Assembly: GCF_000186345.1 (NCBI RefSeq)
Contig: NC_014962.1
Span: 2,170,001-2,234,000 of the forward strand
Direction: 5' to 3'
DNA length: 64,000 nucleotides
DNA from: Isosphaera pallida ATCC 43644
GTDB lineage: Bacteria > Planctomycetota > Planctomycetia > Isosphaerales > Isosphaeraceae
The notes under the pieces were generated by a model. It had not been told where the DNA came from, ran no database searches, and was given only the letters and a program-made list of their open reading frames with translations. Shown here piece after piece: positions 43,288-53,605 of this stretch (within the stretch, counting starts at the first letter, position 1; each line of letters starts with the position of its first letter). Made by a program: the position numbers and the translations under genes.

Positions 43288-45969
43288 TCAGCGGGACGGA
43301 GGGGGCTTGTCGGGCGAGACCGAGACGTTCTCAGATTCAATCTTGTCAAGCAATTTGAGTTTCGCCTCGAGATCGGCCAGACGAACATCAGGAGGATCGG
43401 TTCGTTTGGCCGCCTCAATGGCGTTGAGCCAGGCTTGCCGCGCTTTGGCGTAATTCCGAAGCTGAAGGTAGGCGTCGCCTAGATGGTCCTGCAAGGTGGC
43501 GCTGCCGCCAACAATTGGATACTTGGCGATTGCCTTTTCGAGCAAGGGGATGCTCTCTTCCACCTTGCCGCGCTTGTAAAGCACCCACCCCAGGCTGTCG
43601 AGGTAGGCGGGGTTGTCCGGCTCCTCCTCCAGCGCTTTGCGGATCATGGTTTCGGCTTGTTCCAAGTTGATGCCTTGGTCAGCGTAGAGATAGCCCAGGT
43701 CGTTATTGAGTCCCGCGTCGTCGGGATATTTCTTAAAGAGCGTTTCCAAGACCTCCTGACCCGATTTGATCCGGCCAAGTTTAACCAAGAGACCCGAGAG
43801 GCGTTGGCCGATGGTCAATTCGAGTTCGGGATTGGTCGCAATGTCGGCCTTGTCCAGAATCGAGCGGTAAAACTCGATGGCATCGTCGGTTTGCTTGAGT
43901 GCTTCGAGCGCTTCGCCCACCATCGAGGGATAGTCGGGATTGGCAGGGTCGAGTTCCAGCGACGCGCGCGCAAGCGCCAGGGCGTCCTCATGGCGCTTGG
44001 CGCGCATGAGGATGCTAAACAAGGTCAAACGAACCAGGGGTTCGTTGGGGGCGTCGGCTAGCAGCGCGCGTCCCAGTTCGATCGCCTCGTCCTCGACGCC
44101 AGCCTGAGACAAAACCAGCGCGGCGAACCGACGGGTCTCCCAATCGCCACCGGCCAGGGCGTTGGCGTCACGCGCGGCTTGGATCGCGCCTGGTTTGTCG
44201 CCGGCTCGCAGGCGGGTTTGGGCCAGCGTGACCACGATCCGCGGTTCACGCGATTCGGGAAACTTGGCGATCATCTCGCTGAGCGTTTCCGCCGCGTCAC
44301 CATGCCGACCGGCCTCGACCAATCCGAAGAACAGTTGCAGGTAGGTTTGGCGATTGGGGTTGCGCTTGAGTTCTAAGCGATCGAGTTGGAGTTGGAGTTC
44401 CAGATCATTGAGCTGCCTGGCGATGGAGGCCAGAGCGACGCGGCAGGATTCCGGTAGGGTTGGGGGCTCGGCCGACAGGCCCTCGATCCCTTGACGCAGA
44501 AACAGGCGGGCGAACTCAGGGGTGGCCACGATCCGGGCCAACAGAGGTTGGGCCGCGATCACGCCGTTGGGACGGGCCAACAGGTCTCCCACAATCTTGA
44601 GCAGATCGGTCACCCGTTCCGCTTTGATGAGCAGATCGGTCAGGGTGATCAGGGCGGGAGGGTCAATCGGGCCGTTGATCAAGCCGGTGAGGATCGCCAA
44701 CGCCTCTTGGTCGCGTCCCTCCCGAGCCAGACGATCGGCCAGTGCCGCTTGGATTGCCACGTCGCGGGGCGACGCCTTAGCCAACGCCTCCAGACGTGCC
44801 AGCGCCTCATTGCCCCGGCCAAGCGCTTCAAGTGCTTCGCTTTGCAACCGGTAGGTTTCGGGAAACTTGACAACGTTAGGCTGAGCGATCAGCCCTTCCA
44901 CCAGCCGCAACGCCTCGGCGGCTCGGTCCTGGCGGAGGCGTGCCCGGGCCAATCCCGTGACCAACGCGGAATCGTTAGGCGCGTAGACCAAGCCGCGCTC
45001 GAACGCCAGGGCCGCTTCATTGGGGCGGTTGGCATTGAGCAGGGTTTCCCCAAATCGGAGGTAGGTTTGGGGGGGATTTCCCAAAACCCGGCTGAGTTCC
45101 GCGCGGCTGAGGTTACCCGCCGCCTTGTCGTCCAACGCGCGGACCACACGAGCGATTAGGCTGGCTCCTTCATGGATGCGTTCGGGCTGAAGAACATAGA
45201 GGAATCCCAACTCGCGGGCAGCTAGCAGGGCGGAGGCGGAGTCTTGTCGAAGTGCAGGGGCGGCTAGGACGGTTTCCAACAGCGTGCGGGCTTCGTCGAG
45301 TTGGCCAGCGCGTTGGAGAAACAGCACCACCAGTTGCAATGATTCGGAGTCATTCGGATCGAGTTCGACCGCACGCCGACTGTATTCAACCGCCTCGTTG
45401 ATGCGTCCCAACACCAGGTTGATTCGGCTCAGACGTCGCAGCACGGCGGTGGAACGGGGAGCGGTCTCCAACAGCTTACGGTAGAGACGGATCGCGGCCA
45501 GATTATCGCGGTTGAGTTCCCGAGCGCGGGCGGCGGCGAAATCGGCCAGACGATCCAGCCGCGCCCGGCCTTCGGCGTCGAGGGGATGGGCTGGCACGAA
45601 TGGTTCGGGAGGCTGTTCCAGATTGCGCGGGAGGGCAGACCCTCGGACTTGACCAACCGGATCGGGGTCAAGGTCCAACCTGGCGGCGGGCGGAGATTCC
45701 CGCGTCTTGCCGGCGTTGTTTTCTTGTTCAACCGGTTGCGATGAGGAGTCGGTCGAATCCAGACGTGGTTCGTCCATCAACGCAGGTGGAATGGCGTGCG
45801 ATGCCTCCTGAGCTTGCAGGGGGCCTTGAGCAACGTTGACCATCCACGCCAGAGCGATGAGGAACGCGGTCAACCACCATCGTTTGGGGCTGATGAACTC
45901 TCCGCGGACTCTGTCAGGAGGTAATAAGTAGAACGCATCTCTGGAATCGAACCCACGTCGCGTCATCAT
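43288..45969 (-). CDS. Exported TPR-repeat protein
   Basis: Predicted 893 aa. Residues 30-54 (WWLTAFLIALAWMVNVAQG) look like a signal peptide or anchor ending at AQE. A Ser/Pro-rich stretch (60-125) precedes more than twenty helical TPR-type repeats from about 140 (AIRLYRKLLETAPRSTAVLR) to 850 (GKVEESIPLLEKAIAKYP). Likely an envelope scaffold; similar in type to, but not a copy of, the giant TPR protein at 23001. MM start at 45969 follows GAGGGGCG. A 256-base gap separates it from yebC. Confidence 0.85.
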   Translation of the reverse strand: MMTRRGFDSRDAFYLLPPDRVRGEFISPKRWWLTAFLIALAWMVNVAQGPLQAQEASHAIPPALMDEPRLDSTDSSSQPVEQENNAGKTRESPPAARLDLDPDPVGQVRGSALPRNLEQPPEPFVPAHPLDAEGRARLDRLADFAAARARELNRDNLAAIRLYRKLLETAPRSTAVLRRLSRINLVLGRINEAVEYSRRAVELDPNDSESLQLVVLFLQRAGQLDEARTLLETVLAAPALRQDSASALLAARELGFLYVLQPERIHEGASLIARVVRALDDKAAGNLSRAELSRVLGNPPQTYLRFGETLLNANRPNEAALAFERGLVYAPNDSALVTGLARARLRQDRAAEALRLVEGLIAQPNVVKFPETYRLQSEALEALGRGNEALARLEALAKASPRDVAIQAALADRLAREGRDQEALAILTGLINGPIDPPALITLTDLLIKAERVTDLLKIVGDLLARPNGVIAAQPLLARIVATPEFARLFLRQGIEGLSAEPPTLPESCRVALASIARQLNDLELQLQLDRLELKRNPNRQTYLQLFFGLVEAGRHGDAAETLSEMIAKFPESREPRIVVTLAQTRLRAGDKPGAIQAARDANALAGGDWETRRFAALVLSQAGVEDEAIELGRALLADAPNEPLVRLTLFSILMRAKRHEDALALARASLELDPANPDYPSMVGEALEALKQTDDAIEFYRSILDKADIATNPELELTIGQRLSGLLVKLGRIKSGQEVLETLFKKYPDDAGLNNDLGYLYADQGINLEQAETMIRKALEEEPDNPAYLDSLGWVLYKRGKVEESIPLLEKAIAKYPIVGGSATLQDHLGDAYLQLRNYAKARQAWLNAIEAAKRTDPPDVRLADLEAKLKLLDKIESENVSVSPDKPPPSR

Positions 45970-46204
45970 CGCCCCTCGACATCAAAGTCAAGGCTGAGAG
46001 GTGGAAGCGCCGGACACCGTCGCCTTAGGACGGGGGAGTCTCATCCGAGGAACCGAGGACGACGCATCGAAGAGGAAGGCGACGGGTTCGACGCCTCCCA
46101 CTCGTCGCAAGCCGAGTCGAAACCAAACAGATACGGAGACGCTTGCCGAAACCATCCCGGTTCCTCATGCATCGAATCGTAACAATCCCCCACTTAAACG
46201 GCAA

Positions 46205-46232
46205 GGCACGTGGAGTCGAAACTCCACGTGCC
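46205..46232 (-). terminator. Perfect 12-bp hairpin, UUCG loop, after the fasciclin gene
   Basis: On the minus strand GGCACGTGGAGT, loop TTCG, ACTCCACGTGCC, then TTGCCGTTTAAG. A UUCG tetraloop on a 12-bp stem is very stable. It lies 145 bases past the fasciclin stop, inside the 408-base gap 45970-46377. The rest of that gap holds nothing else I can support. Confidence 0.7.
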
Positions 46233-46377
46233 AGACTGATTGAGTAGCTCAGCCAATCTCCCGTCGCAGCTGATTCAGGGTTCAGACAACCCAAGGTGGT
46301 TGCGATTTCCAGGAGTGGTGATGCCCATTCAATTCAGTCGGAGATCAGCAAGACGATCGGCTGTGAGTGGGATCAAT

Positions 46378-46863
46378 TCAGTTGTTGTCGGGGGGCAGAA
46401 TCACGGTGTCGATGACATGGATCACACCGTTGCAGGCTTGAATGTCGGTCTTAATAACGTTGGCTTTGTTGATCATCACCTTACCACCGCTCACGGTGAT
46501 GGTGATGTCCGAGCCTTGAACGGTGGGTACCTTCTTGCCGTTCATGCCAAGAACCTTCTCAGCTTTGACCTCGCCCTTGAGAACGTGGTAGGTCAGAATC
46601 TTCACCAGCTTGTCTTTGTTTTCGGGCTTCAGCAGGTTCTCGACCGTGCCTTCGGGCAGTTTGGCGAAGGCTTCGTCGGTCGGGGCGAAGACGGTGAAGG
46701 GACCGGGGCCATTCAGGGTGTCAACCAAGCCGGCAGCCTTGACGGCGGCGACCAGAGTGCTGAAGTCTTTGTTGCCAGCAGCGATTTCGACGATGGTCTT
46801 GTCTTCGGCGGAAGCGGGCAGGGCGATAGCCAGAGCAGCGAAAGCGGAAAGCAGAGTGCGCAT
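46378..46863 (-). CDS. Exported fasciclin (FAS1)-domain protein
   Basis: Predicted 161 aa. A signal peptide ([20 protein letters not shown]) is followed by one complete FAS1 domain: [37 protein letters not shown] (H1 box), [17 protein letters not shown] and [14 protein letters not shown] (H2 box). Single-domain secreted FAS1 proteins are thought to mediate adhesion. ATG at 46863 starts the signal peptide; an in-frame extension to 46929 has no support. A plausible promoter is seen upstream (TTTACG, 16 bases, TATAAC). Confidence 0.94.
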   Translation of the reverse strand: MRTLLSAFAALAIALPASAEDKTIVEIAAGNKDFSTLVAAVKAAGLVDTLNGPGPFTVFAPTDEAFAKLPEGTVENLLKPENKDKLVKILTYHVLKGEVKAEKVLGMNGKKVPTVQGSDITITVSGGKVMINKANVIKTDIQACNGVIHVIDTVILPPDNN

Positions 46864-46956
46864 AGTGTCAAAGACCCCAGTTGCAACACGGTGAAACCAC
46901 GATGGGTTGTGGCTTCGATGACGCCACATTGGTCACTTCCCCATCGTGACCCCTTT

Positions 46957-46984
46957 GTTATATGCGGTTTGATCTCGTCGTAAA
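46957..46984 (-). promoter_or_regulatory. Candidate sigma-70 promoter of the fasciclin gene
   Basis: On the minus strand TTTACG (46984-46979), 16-base spacer, TATAAC (46962-46957), about 94 bases before the ATG. Matches 4/6 and 5/6 to the consensus; found by eye and not tested statistically. Confidence 0.4.
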
Positions 46985-47067
46985 GCGGCTGTCCCCAAAA
47001 AAACGATCTAATCGAGCAAGACGGAACTTGTCTAAAAACGGATCGTCGGATTGTTCGTCACGCCGGG

Positions 47068-48255
47068 TTAGGACTTACGGGAACGCTTGGAGCGTGGCGG
47101 GGGCGAGCCGTTGGTGAACGGCGGCTCCGTCGGAGCGTTGGGGTTGGAACGTTTGGCGTTCTGAGACTTACGCAGCGGGGGTGGACCATTCTCATGACGT
47201 GGTTCGACCACGGTTTCACCGCCGGGTTGTTCTCTGTTTGGATGCTGGACCGATTGGCTGGAGACCGAAGAAGGCGTGGGGGCGATGGTCTCGGACGCTT
47301 GGGAGGTTTCGTCCCGAATCTGGTGGTTGGTCGAAACCAAAGGGTCGGTGGCGGTCTCGCTCGCGGTGGTTGCTGGCGCGGTCGTGTTCGATACGGACGA
47401 CGCCGACGCTTTGCTGCGTCCACGGGCAGAACGCGATCCGCTAGGCTTGGCGGCGGGTGCTGAACTCGTTCCTGCTTCGCGTTCGGAGGAGCCGGCAGAG
47501 CTGGAGGATTGAGCGGCTGACTCCGGCAACCCCAAACGGCGTCGGACTTCAAGCCGCAGCTGTTCCACGTCGAGTTCGACCCCTGGCAACCGTCCGGCCA
47601 ACAGTTCCAATCGCATTAGAAACTCCACGCCGCGCGCTTTGGGAACCAAACGCTCCAGCTGACTCCGTGCCGCGGCCGGATCCAGACCCGGATCGAGCAC
47701 CTCCAACCGTTCCAGCAATCCCCGGGTGACGGCGTCCAACGGCAGCGCGTGTCCTCCCAGGGCCGACTGGATCACCGTGGCCTGAACGTGGTCGGACTGG
47801 GTGAACGCCTCGAACCGTTCCAGCGCCTTGAGCGCCTCCTTTTGAGGCTTGCGAGCCAGAACGTCCAGCACCACTTCCAATCGGGCTTTGTCCCCCGTCT
47901 TGACAATGTGATTGAACACCTGTTTGAGCAGGCGCAGAATGGTCCGCGCGCGGGTCTCGGCGTCGGGCAGGTCGAGGACGTCCAAAAGATCCTTGACTCG
48001 GGAGACTCTGACTTCGTTGAAGTCGAAAAAGTCGGTCTTGAGTCGCCGCAATGCCTTGATGGCGGCGAGGTGTCCGGCGTTTTCCCGGCAGATCCCCAGC
48101 AGCATCGCGTCGAGAACCGGCATACGGCCGCCGGGGGTGGAGTCGGGAAGCATCGCCTCACCCGTGTCCGAGCGTTCGGCGAGGCGCTGGAATTCGACGT
48201 CCAACAATCCCAGGAGTTCGTTGAGGATCTGTGCTTTGGTGGGAGTCGCCATCAT
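47068..48255 (-). CDS. Endonuclease III-like (HhH-GPD) protein with disordered tail
   Basis: Predicted 395 aa. Residues 30-240 look related to endonuclease III: RMPVLDAMLLGICRENAGHL, DFNEVRVSRVKDLLDVLDLP (the NEVRVS block) and SALGGHALPLDAVTRGLLER, where Asp in PLDA sits where Nth has its catalytic Asp in PVD. The lysine of the hairpin-helix-hairpin loop and the iron-sulfur cysteines are not visible, so it may be non-catalytic. The C-terminal 150 residues are Ser/Pro/Ala-rich ending in a basic KRSRKS. MM start at 48255; no strong ribosome-binding site. It lies 196 bases after rbfA on the same strand, an unusual neighbour. Confidence 0.65.
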   Translation of the reverse strand: MMATPTKAQILNELLGLLDVEFQRLAERSDTGEAMLPDSTPGGRMPVLDAMLLGICRENAGHLAAIKALRRLKTDFFDFNEVRVSRVKDLLDVLDLPDAETRARTILRLLKQVFNHIVKTGDKARLEVVLDVLARKPQKEALKALERFEAFTQSDHVQATVIQSALGGHALPLDAVTRGLLERLEVLDPGLDPAAARSQLERLVPKARGVEFLMRLELLAGRLPGVELDVEQLRLEVRRRLGLPESAAQSSSSAGSSEREAGTSSAPAAKPSGSRSARGRSKASASSVSNTTAPATTASETATDPLVSTNHQIRDETSQASETIAPTPSSVSSQSVQHPNREQPGGETVVEPRHENGPPPLRKSQNAKRSNPNAPTEPPFTNGSPPPRSKRSRKS

Positions 48256-48451
48256 CAACCCAAGGAGGAGGAGCCGGTGAGAGGAAGGGAATTGTGCGAG
48301 ACCGACGCGCGGCGGGCCAATTCGGGTGGGCCCAAGGATAGCTGCGGCGTTTCCGTCGGACGCAAGGCGGAACGCGCGGGTTGACGTCGTGGACAGGCTG
48401 GGGAGGAGCGCAGCGTGTTCGGCGTCCCGGGGGAACCATCCGACGATCAAC

Positions 48452-48994
48452 TCAACGCGGCGGAGGCTGGTCAGCCGCGTTCGGGTGAGAGGGAGAACCG
48501 CAAGGCGGGGGGTCGTCCTGATTGGTTGCCGGGGAATCGGCGGTGTCCGTCGTCTCCTGGTCCGACTGGTCGGGTTCATCGTGGGACGAGGGTGGGTGGT
48601 CAAGAGGCGCGGTCGGCGGTGGCTCGGCGGCGGTTCGGGTTCCGAGACCCAGTTCGGCTTCCGCGCGGGCGAACAGTGCCGCCATCTCCTGGGCTTTGCG
48701 GAGGCTGTCATCCAACTCAAAGCTGAGGATCGGCACCGTTTTCATCTGCAGGCGGGCGGCGACTTTGGATTGCAGAAAGCCACGGGCGCTTTGGAGACCT
48801 CGAAGGCTCAGACTTTGGGTTTTGGGCGGACCCATCACCGAAACGAAGACCTTGGCCGTTCTCAGGTCGCCCGGCACCTCGACCCTCAGCACGGTGACAT
48901 TCTTGATCCGCGGGTCGGAAAGTTCAAACAAGATCGAGTGAGCGACCACCTCGCGGATAGCTTCGGCGACTTTCAAAGGGCGATGACTGGGCAT
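48452..48994 (-). CDS. rbfA: 30S ribosome-binding factor RbfA
   Basis: Predicted 180 aa. RbfA is a KH-like 30S maturation factor. The domain is residues 1-115: VAEAIREVVAHSILFELSDP, then VEVPGDLRTAKVFVSVMG and VPILSFELDDSLRKAQEMA. The last 55 residues are an acidic Pro/Thr tail not seen in the bacterial family. The ATG at 48994 is the family start; the ORF extends upstream without similarity. It follows infB in the standard nusA-infB-rbfA order, but 382 bases away. Confidence 0.92.
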   Translation of the reverse strand: MPSHRPLKVAEAIREVVAHSILFELSDPRIKNVTVLRVEVPGDLRTAKVFVSVMGPPKTQSLSLRGLQSARGFLQSKVAARLQMKTVPILSFELDDSLRKAQEMAALFARAEAELGLGTRTAAEPPPTAPLDHPPSSHDEPDQSDQETTDTADSPATNQDDPPPCGSPSHPNAADQPPPR

Positions 48995-49376
48995 GGGCAG
49001 GGGACGCCAACGTAGGAACGGGAAACCACCGAAAACCGAAACGGTTGGCGTGGCGTGGCATGCAATGGGGTCGCAACGGGACCAAACCGACTCCGGCAAC
49101 GCGGAGGCGCGCTGAATCCAACGCGAGGTGACCCGACCAACGCCAACCCCAAGTTTCTAAGGAAATCAGGGCGAAACGAGCAACACTTTTCAGACGGTGC
49201 GACGGGAGGGGTCAACGAATCCCGCCTTCAACGCGATTCGACCATCTCCCTTGCCTCCGCTTCTGCGGGTCACGCGGCCGAATCCGAACCAGGTTGGCGG
49301 GAGATGGGTTTGGGAGGAACGACCACCTCCAACCCAACCTGATTCGGTGCAGCGCGGGAGTTGGGATCCTCCCGAC
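48995..49376. other. Gap between infB and rbfA (382 bp)
   Basis: No gene supported on either strand. In many bacteria rbfA follows infB closely, so the gap is unusually long. The G-rich stretch near 49310-49345 has a weak partial hairpin (GGAGG/CCTCC) only. Confidence 0.35.
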
Positions 49377-52300
49377 TTACGACGCGGTTTTTTGAACATC
49401 CTGGATGCTGCGGCGAACCTCTTCGATGCGATACGCCTCGATGATGTCGTCCACCTTGAGGTCGTCGTAGTTGGCAATCTTGATGCCGCACTCAAAGCCT
49501 TCGCGGACTTCGCGGACATCGTCCTTGAAGCGTTTGAGGGCTTCAATCGTGCCCTCGTAGATCTGCTTGCCCTCGCGGAGGACCCGCACCCGAGCCGAGC
49601 GTTCGATGATTCCCTTGGTGATCATGCAGCCAGCCACGGTGCCGACTTTGGAAATCTTGAACACCTGAAGCACCGCCGCCCGACCGAGTTGGACCTCTTT
49701 GATGTCGGCTTTGAACTTGCGTTCCAGGGCGTCCTTGATATCGTCGGTGACCTTGTAGATGACGTCGTAGCGTTGAATGGCGATGCCCTTGGACTCGGCC
49801 AGGCTGACCGCCCGATCCTCCCGGTCCACCCGAAAGGCCACGATCATCGCCTTGGAGGCCACGGCGAGGCTGACGTCGCTTTCGGTGACCGCGCCGACCC
49901 CACGGTGCAGAATCCGAATCGGAATCTCGGTGTTTTCCAGTTTGCCGAGTTCCTTGGTGATCGCTTCCAGCGAACCCTGAACGTCGGCCTTCAAAATCAG
50001 GTTGAGCGACTCGATCTGACCGCGGGTCATCAGGTCGCCGAGGTTTTCCAGGTCGATCTTGGGACGCTCGAAGACCACATCGTCGCGGGACACAGCGCGA
50101 CGACTTTCGGCGATCTCGCGGGCTTTGTTGATCGAAGGGGTGACGAGGAATCGTTCCCCCGCCATTGGCACGGTGTCGAGGCCGTAGATCGCCACCGGGG
50201 TCGAGGGAGGTGCCTCCGTCAGCGAACGTCCCTTGGAGTCGAACATCGCCCGCACGTTGCCATACGCCTGGCCACACACCACCGGTGCGCCGACCCGGAG
50301 CGTTCCTTCCTGAACCAGAACGTTGCACACCACCCCCCGGTCGCCCGACATCGACGCCTCCAGGCAGGTCCCCATCGCCGGACGTTTGGGGTCGGCCTTG
50401 AGCTCGTGCAGTTCGGCCACGATCCCCAAGGTTTCCAGCAGGTCAGGAATCCCCTCGCCAGTCAACGCCGAAGTCCGCACCACCGGAACCTCGCCACCCC
50501 AGGCTTCAGGCACCAACTCGTGTTGAGACAACTCACCGTAAATCTTCTCAATGTTGATGTTGGGCAAGTCGCACTTGTTCAGTGCCACCACGATCGGCAC
50601 CTTGGCCGCCTTGGCATGGTTGATCGCCTCAATGGTCTGGGGCATCACCCCGTCATCGGCGGCGACGACCAGCACCGCAATGTCGGTGACCATCGCGCCA
50701 CGCTCCCGCATCGCGGTGAACGCTTCGTGACCGGGAGTATCCACGAAGGTGATCTTGCGACCTTGATGGTCCTCCACCTGGAAGGCTCCGATATGCTGGG
50801 TGATCCCGCCCGATTCGGAAGCCACCACGTTGCGCCCGCTGATTTTATCCAGCAGCGAGGTCTTGCCGTGGTCCACATGGCCCAAAATGGTGATGACCGG
50901 CGGACGCGGCTGAAGATCCTCTTCGGACGATTCGTACTTGAGCTCCTCGAGAAACTCCTCCTCGGCGGTCTTGCCGCGTTGAATCGTCAAATCAACACCA
51001 AACTCCAACGCCAACAGCTGAGCTGTCTCGTCGTCGATGATGTCGTTAATTGTGAGCATCCGCGAATATTTACTGAACAACTTGGACATCAGTTCGCTTG
51101 CACGGATGCCGGTGGCTTCTGAAAGCGAGCGCAGGGTCACGGGTGGCTCGACCACCGCGGACGATTTGCGAGCCACGATTTGGTCGCGTCGTCCGCTCTT
51201 GGACTTGTGGCGTCGGATGCCGCGGTTTCGGAGTTCCTCGGAGCCGTCGTCCTTGAGGATGACTTCGGCGGAGATCGGCGAGGTGACCCGGCGATCGGCG
51301 GCCCGTTCGTTGCGGCGTGCGCGGCGGCTGGCTCGGTCGGCGGCCGAACCGAGGCGGCCTCCGGCAGTGGCTTTGCGGCGGTCTTCCTCGTCGTCCACCA
51401 ACCCTGGCGACGTGCTGGTTTTGCGGGTGGTAGCTGGATCGCGGCGGGTGGGCAGGCCCAGGGCCGACGCGGCCGAGGGAATGGGTGGGAAGGGCAAGGG
51501 GGGAATGTTGGGAGTCCCGCCGCGAGACGGCCGCGGGGTCAAAACGGGGCGGGCGGCGGAGGGCGGTGGGCTAGCGGCGGGGCGGTTGCGATCGGTCCGG
51601 GGCGGAGCGGGTTCGCCGCCCCGCGGCAAAGCGGCCCCTGGTTCACCGAGTTTGCCGGCTTGCATCATGGCCCGCAGTTGTTCTGGGGTGAACGTGCGGT
51701 CGGGCCGAACGATTTTCCCTTCCGGCTGAGGGGAACGCGGCCCTTCGCGACGGATCGGCGGCGCGGGGACGGCCATGCTGGGCAGAGGACGGCCCCCCTC
51801 GCGGCGCCCGCCTTCGTCGCGTTCGCGACGCCCTTCCGCCCCTGATGCGCTTGCTGGAGGGGGTAGAACGAGCGGAGCGGGTCGTCTCAGGGGCGCCGGT
51901 TCGGAACTCGAACCGATTCGGGGGCTGGCTCCCTGGGGTCGGGGTTCACTCCGCTGAATGGGTGGACGGGGACCACCGGCATCGCCGCGATGGGGACCGG
52001 TGTGACCCGACAGGGGACCACCACCCGACCGGGTAGGCGAAGGCGGGGGCGGAGGGGGGGTAGACCGGGACAGGGGCGGGGCCGGGGCCGGAGCCGGACT
52101 CGGCCCCGAGGCGGCGGGGAGATCGGGACGGGGCGCTGCCGCCATCCGCGTCGCCTGAGCGTTGGGCGGCGTGGACGGTTCCGACGTGGACTCGGACGCG
52201 ACGGCCACCGGGGGCTCCGGGGCCACGGCCAGATTGGCCGAGATCGGGGCGGGACTCGACTTCACGGGGACGCTCGCGGGGGAGGACGTCGATACCGGGG

Positions 52301-52940
52301 AAGGAGACGACACCGGTTCGGCCACGACCGAGGCCGGCGTGGAGGACGCGGGGGGCTTCGGTGGCACGGCGGGAGCCGACACGGACGAAGCCAAGGGGGA
52401 CGAAGGCCGGGCAGACGCAGCTAACGGTGCCTCGACCTGGACACTCACGGCAGGGGAGGGCAGAGCGGATGGGGTTGGAGCCGGGGACGGCTTCTCCTCG
52501 ACGCTCGCCAACGGGGCAGACGGCGTGCTGGGTTTCGCCTTCACCTCGCCACTTGGGGCGACCGCCGCGACGGCAGAGCGGGTGGTGGCAGGCGACGGCG
52601 GGACTGGGGGTTTGGACGCGGACGGTTTGGGCGGAGCGGGGCGTGAGGTCAGGGACGGCGAATCTGCGGCGGTTGGCTTGGGAAGAGGCGGCGGTTTAAT
52701 CATTGGCGGCGCGGCAACGGACGGAGCGTTTCGGGACGACGCGGTGGATCGCGGCTTCGATTGAGCGTCACGCACCCAATCGCGGATCTTACGAACCGCG
52801 TCCTCGTCCAAGGCGGCCAGGGCGCTTTCCTTCACTTTTTCGTCCAACGCGCCGGCCTTTTTGGCCTGACGGATGGTCTCGACCAACTCGGGACTTTTCA
52901 GACCCAGTTCCTTCGCCAACTCGTGAATCCGAATGGACAA
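49377..52940 (-). CDS. infB: Translation initiation factor IF-2
   Basis: Predicted 1187 aa, larger than the usual 740-900. It begins with [23 protein letters not shown] is the conserved IF-2 N-terminal helical domain, so this start is chosen despite an ORF open to 53225. Residues ~60-590 are a disordered Pro/Ala/Ser/Arg linker. A second N-terminal-type domain ([20 protein letters not shown]) precedes the G domain with G687-HVDHGKT694, DTPGHEAF and NKCD, followed by domains II-IV with [19 protein letters not shown]-2 places fMet-tRNA on the 30S subunit. A 665-base gap separates it from nusA. Confidence 0.97.
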   Translation of the reverse strand: MSIRIHELAKELGLKSPELVETIRQAKKAGALDEKVKESALAALDEDAVRKIRDWVRDAQSKPRSTASSRNAPSVAAPPMIKPPPLPKPTAADSPSLTSRPAPPKPSASKPPVPPSPATTRSAVAAVAPSGEVKAKPSTPSAPLASVEEKPSPAPTPSALPSPAVSVQVEAPLAASARPSSPLASSVSAPAVPPKPPASSTPASVVAEPVSSPSPVSTSSPASVPVKSSPAPISANLAVAPEPPVAVASESTSEPSTPPNAQATRMAAAPRPDLPAASGPSPAPAPAPPLSRSTPPPPPPSPTRSGGGPLSGHTGPHRGDAGGPRPPIQRSEPRPQGASPRIGSSSEPAPLRRPAPLVLPPPASASGAEGRRERDEGGRREGGRPLPSMAVPAPPIRREGPRSPQPEGKIVRPDRTFTPEQLRAMMQAGKLGEPGAALPRGGEPAPPRTDRNRPAASPPPSAARPVLTPRPSRGGTPNIPPLPFPPIPSAASALGLPTRRDPATTRKTSTSPGLVDDEEDRRKATAGGRLGSAADRASRRARRNERAADRRVTSPISAEVILKDDGSEELRNRGIRRHKSKSGRRDQIVARKSSAVVEPPVTLRSLSEATGIRASELMSKLFSKYSRMLTINDIIDDETAQLLALEFGVDLTIQRGKTAEEEFLEELKYESSEEDLQPRPPVITILGHVDHGKTSLLDKISGRNVVASESGGITQHIGAFQVEDHQGRKITFVDTPGHEAFTAMRERGAMVTDIAVLVVAADDGVMPQTIEAINHAKAAKVPIVVALNKCDLPNINIEKIYGELSQHELVPEAWGGEVPVVRTSALTGEGIPDLLETLGIVAELHELKADPKRPAMGTCLEASMSGDRGVVCNVLVQEGTLRVGAPVVCGQAYGNVRAMFDSKGRSLTEAPPSTPVAIYGLDTVPMAGERFLVTPSINKAREIAESRRAVSRDDVVFERPKIDLENLGDLMTRGQIESLNLILKADVQGSLEAITKELGKLENTEIPIRILHRGVGAVTESDVSLAVASKAMIVAFRVDREDRAVSLAESKGIAIQRYDVIYKVTDDIKDALERKFKADIKEVQLGRAAVLQVFKISKVGTVAGCMITKGIIERSARVRVLREGKQIYEGTIEALKRFKDDVREVREGFECGIKIANYDDLKVDDIIEAYRIEEVRRSIQDVQKTAS

Positions 52941-53605
52941 CGGCGACTTCTCCAAGAAACAAGGCGGCCGTCGAATCGAGATTGAAGCTGAGACGCAACG
53001 GATCGAAGCCAGCCCAATTGCATCGGTGGAGAAGTCGCGCCTGGAAACCAACAGGTGGCGCGTCATCCCTCTCTCTTGAATCGTCGGCTCGAACCAGCGT
53101 ATTGCTCCAGATCGCCACGAACATGATAGCGAGGGAGGGCAACACCGGTCCGTCACAAGGCCTTCGGTTCGCGTCACCGAAGAGGGGTTGCGCATCAGGA
53201 TCAGAAGATCGACTCGACAGACCAACCCGGGATGAGGGGGGGAGGGTTCAGGCGGGTTGACCGGACGTGGAGCGGCTCCGATGGTGACGGTGACGATTCG
53301 CTTGGGGAAACGGCGTCGAATCGTCGGGGCTCGGGCCGATTCTTCGGAGTCCGGTGAACCAGGATCCTCGCCTTGGAGTCGTCAGACGCCGCAGGTTGGG
53401 AAGGAGGACACCGCAAACCAAGAACTCCAACCGAGAGGGCCGGGGGCCGTAAACCGAGGGAGCCAGGAGCGAACCCAAGATGGCTCGCAAGCGACAACGC
53501 GACGGCGTGGGCGAAACACTGAAGCCGGGTGGATGAGTCCCGAAGCGGCCCGACGCGCGATTGGACGAAACCGGTCCCGTGACGGGATCAAGGGGCCGGC
53601 GGCGT
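52941..53605. other. Long gap between nusA and infB (665 bp)
   Basis: nusA and infB are usually nearly contiguous (with small ylxR/ylxQ genes). Here I find no YlxR- or L7Ae-like ORF on either strand. The stretch may hold an infB promoter or long leader. TTGGAGAA at 52960-52953 (minus) is the likely infB ribosome-binding site. Confidence 0.35.

Noticed and set aside
49197-51122. 641-codon plus-strand frame opposite infB
   Set aside because: Antisense shadow of the conserved IF-2 G domain; GC-rich codon bias keeps the opposite strand open. No family features.
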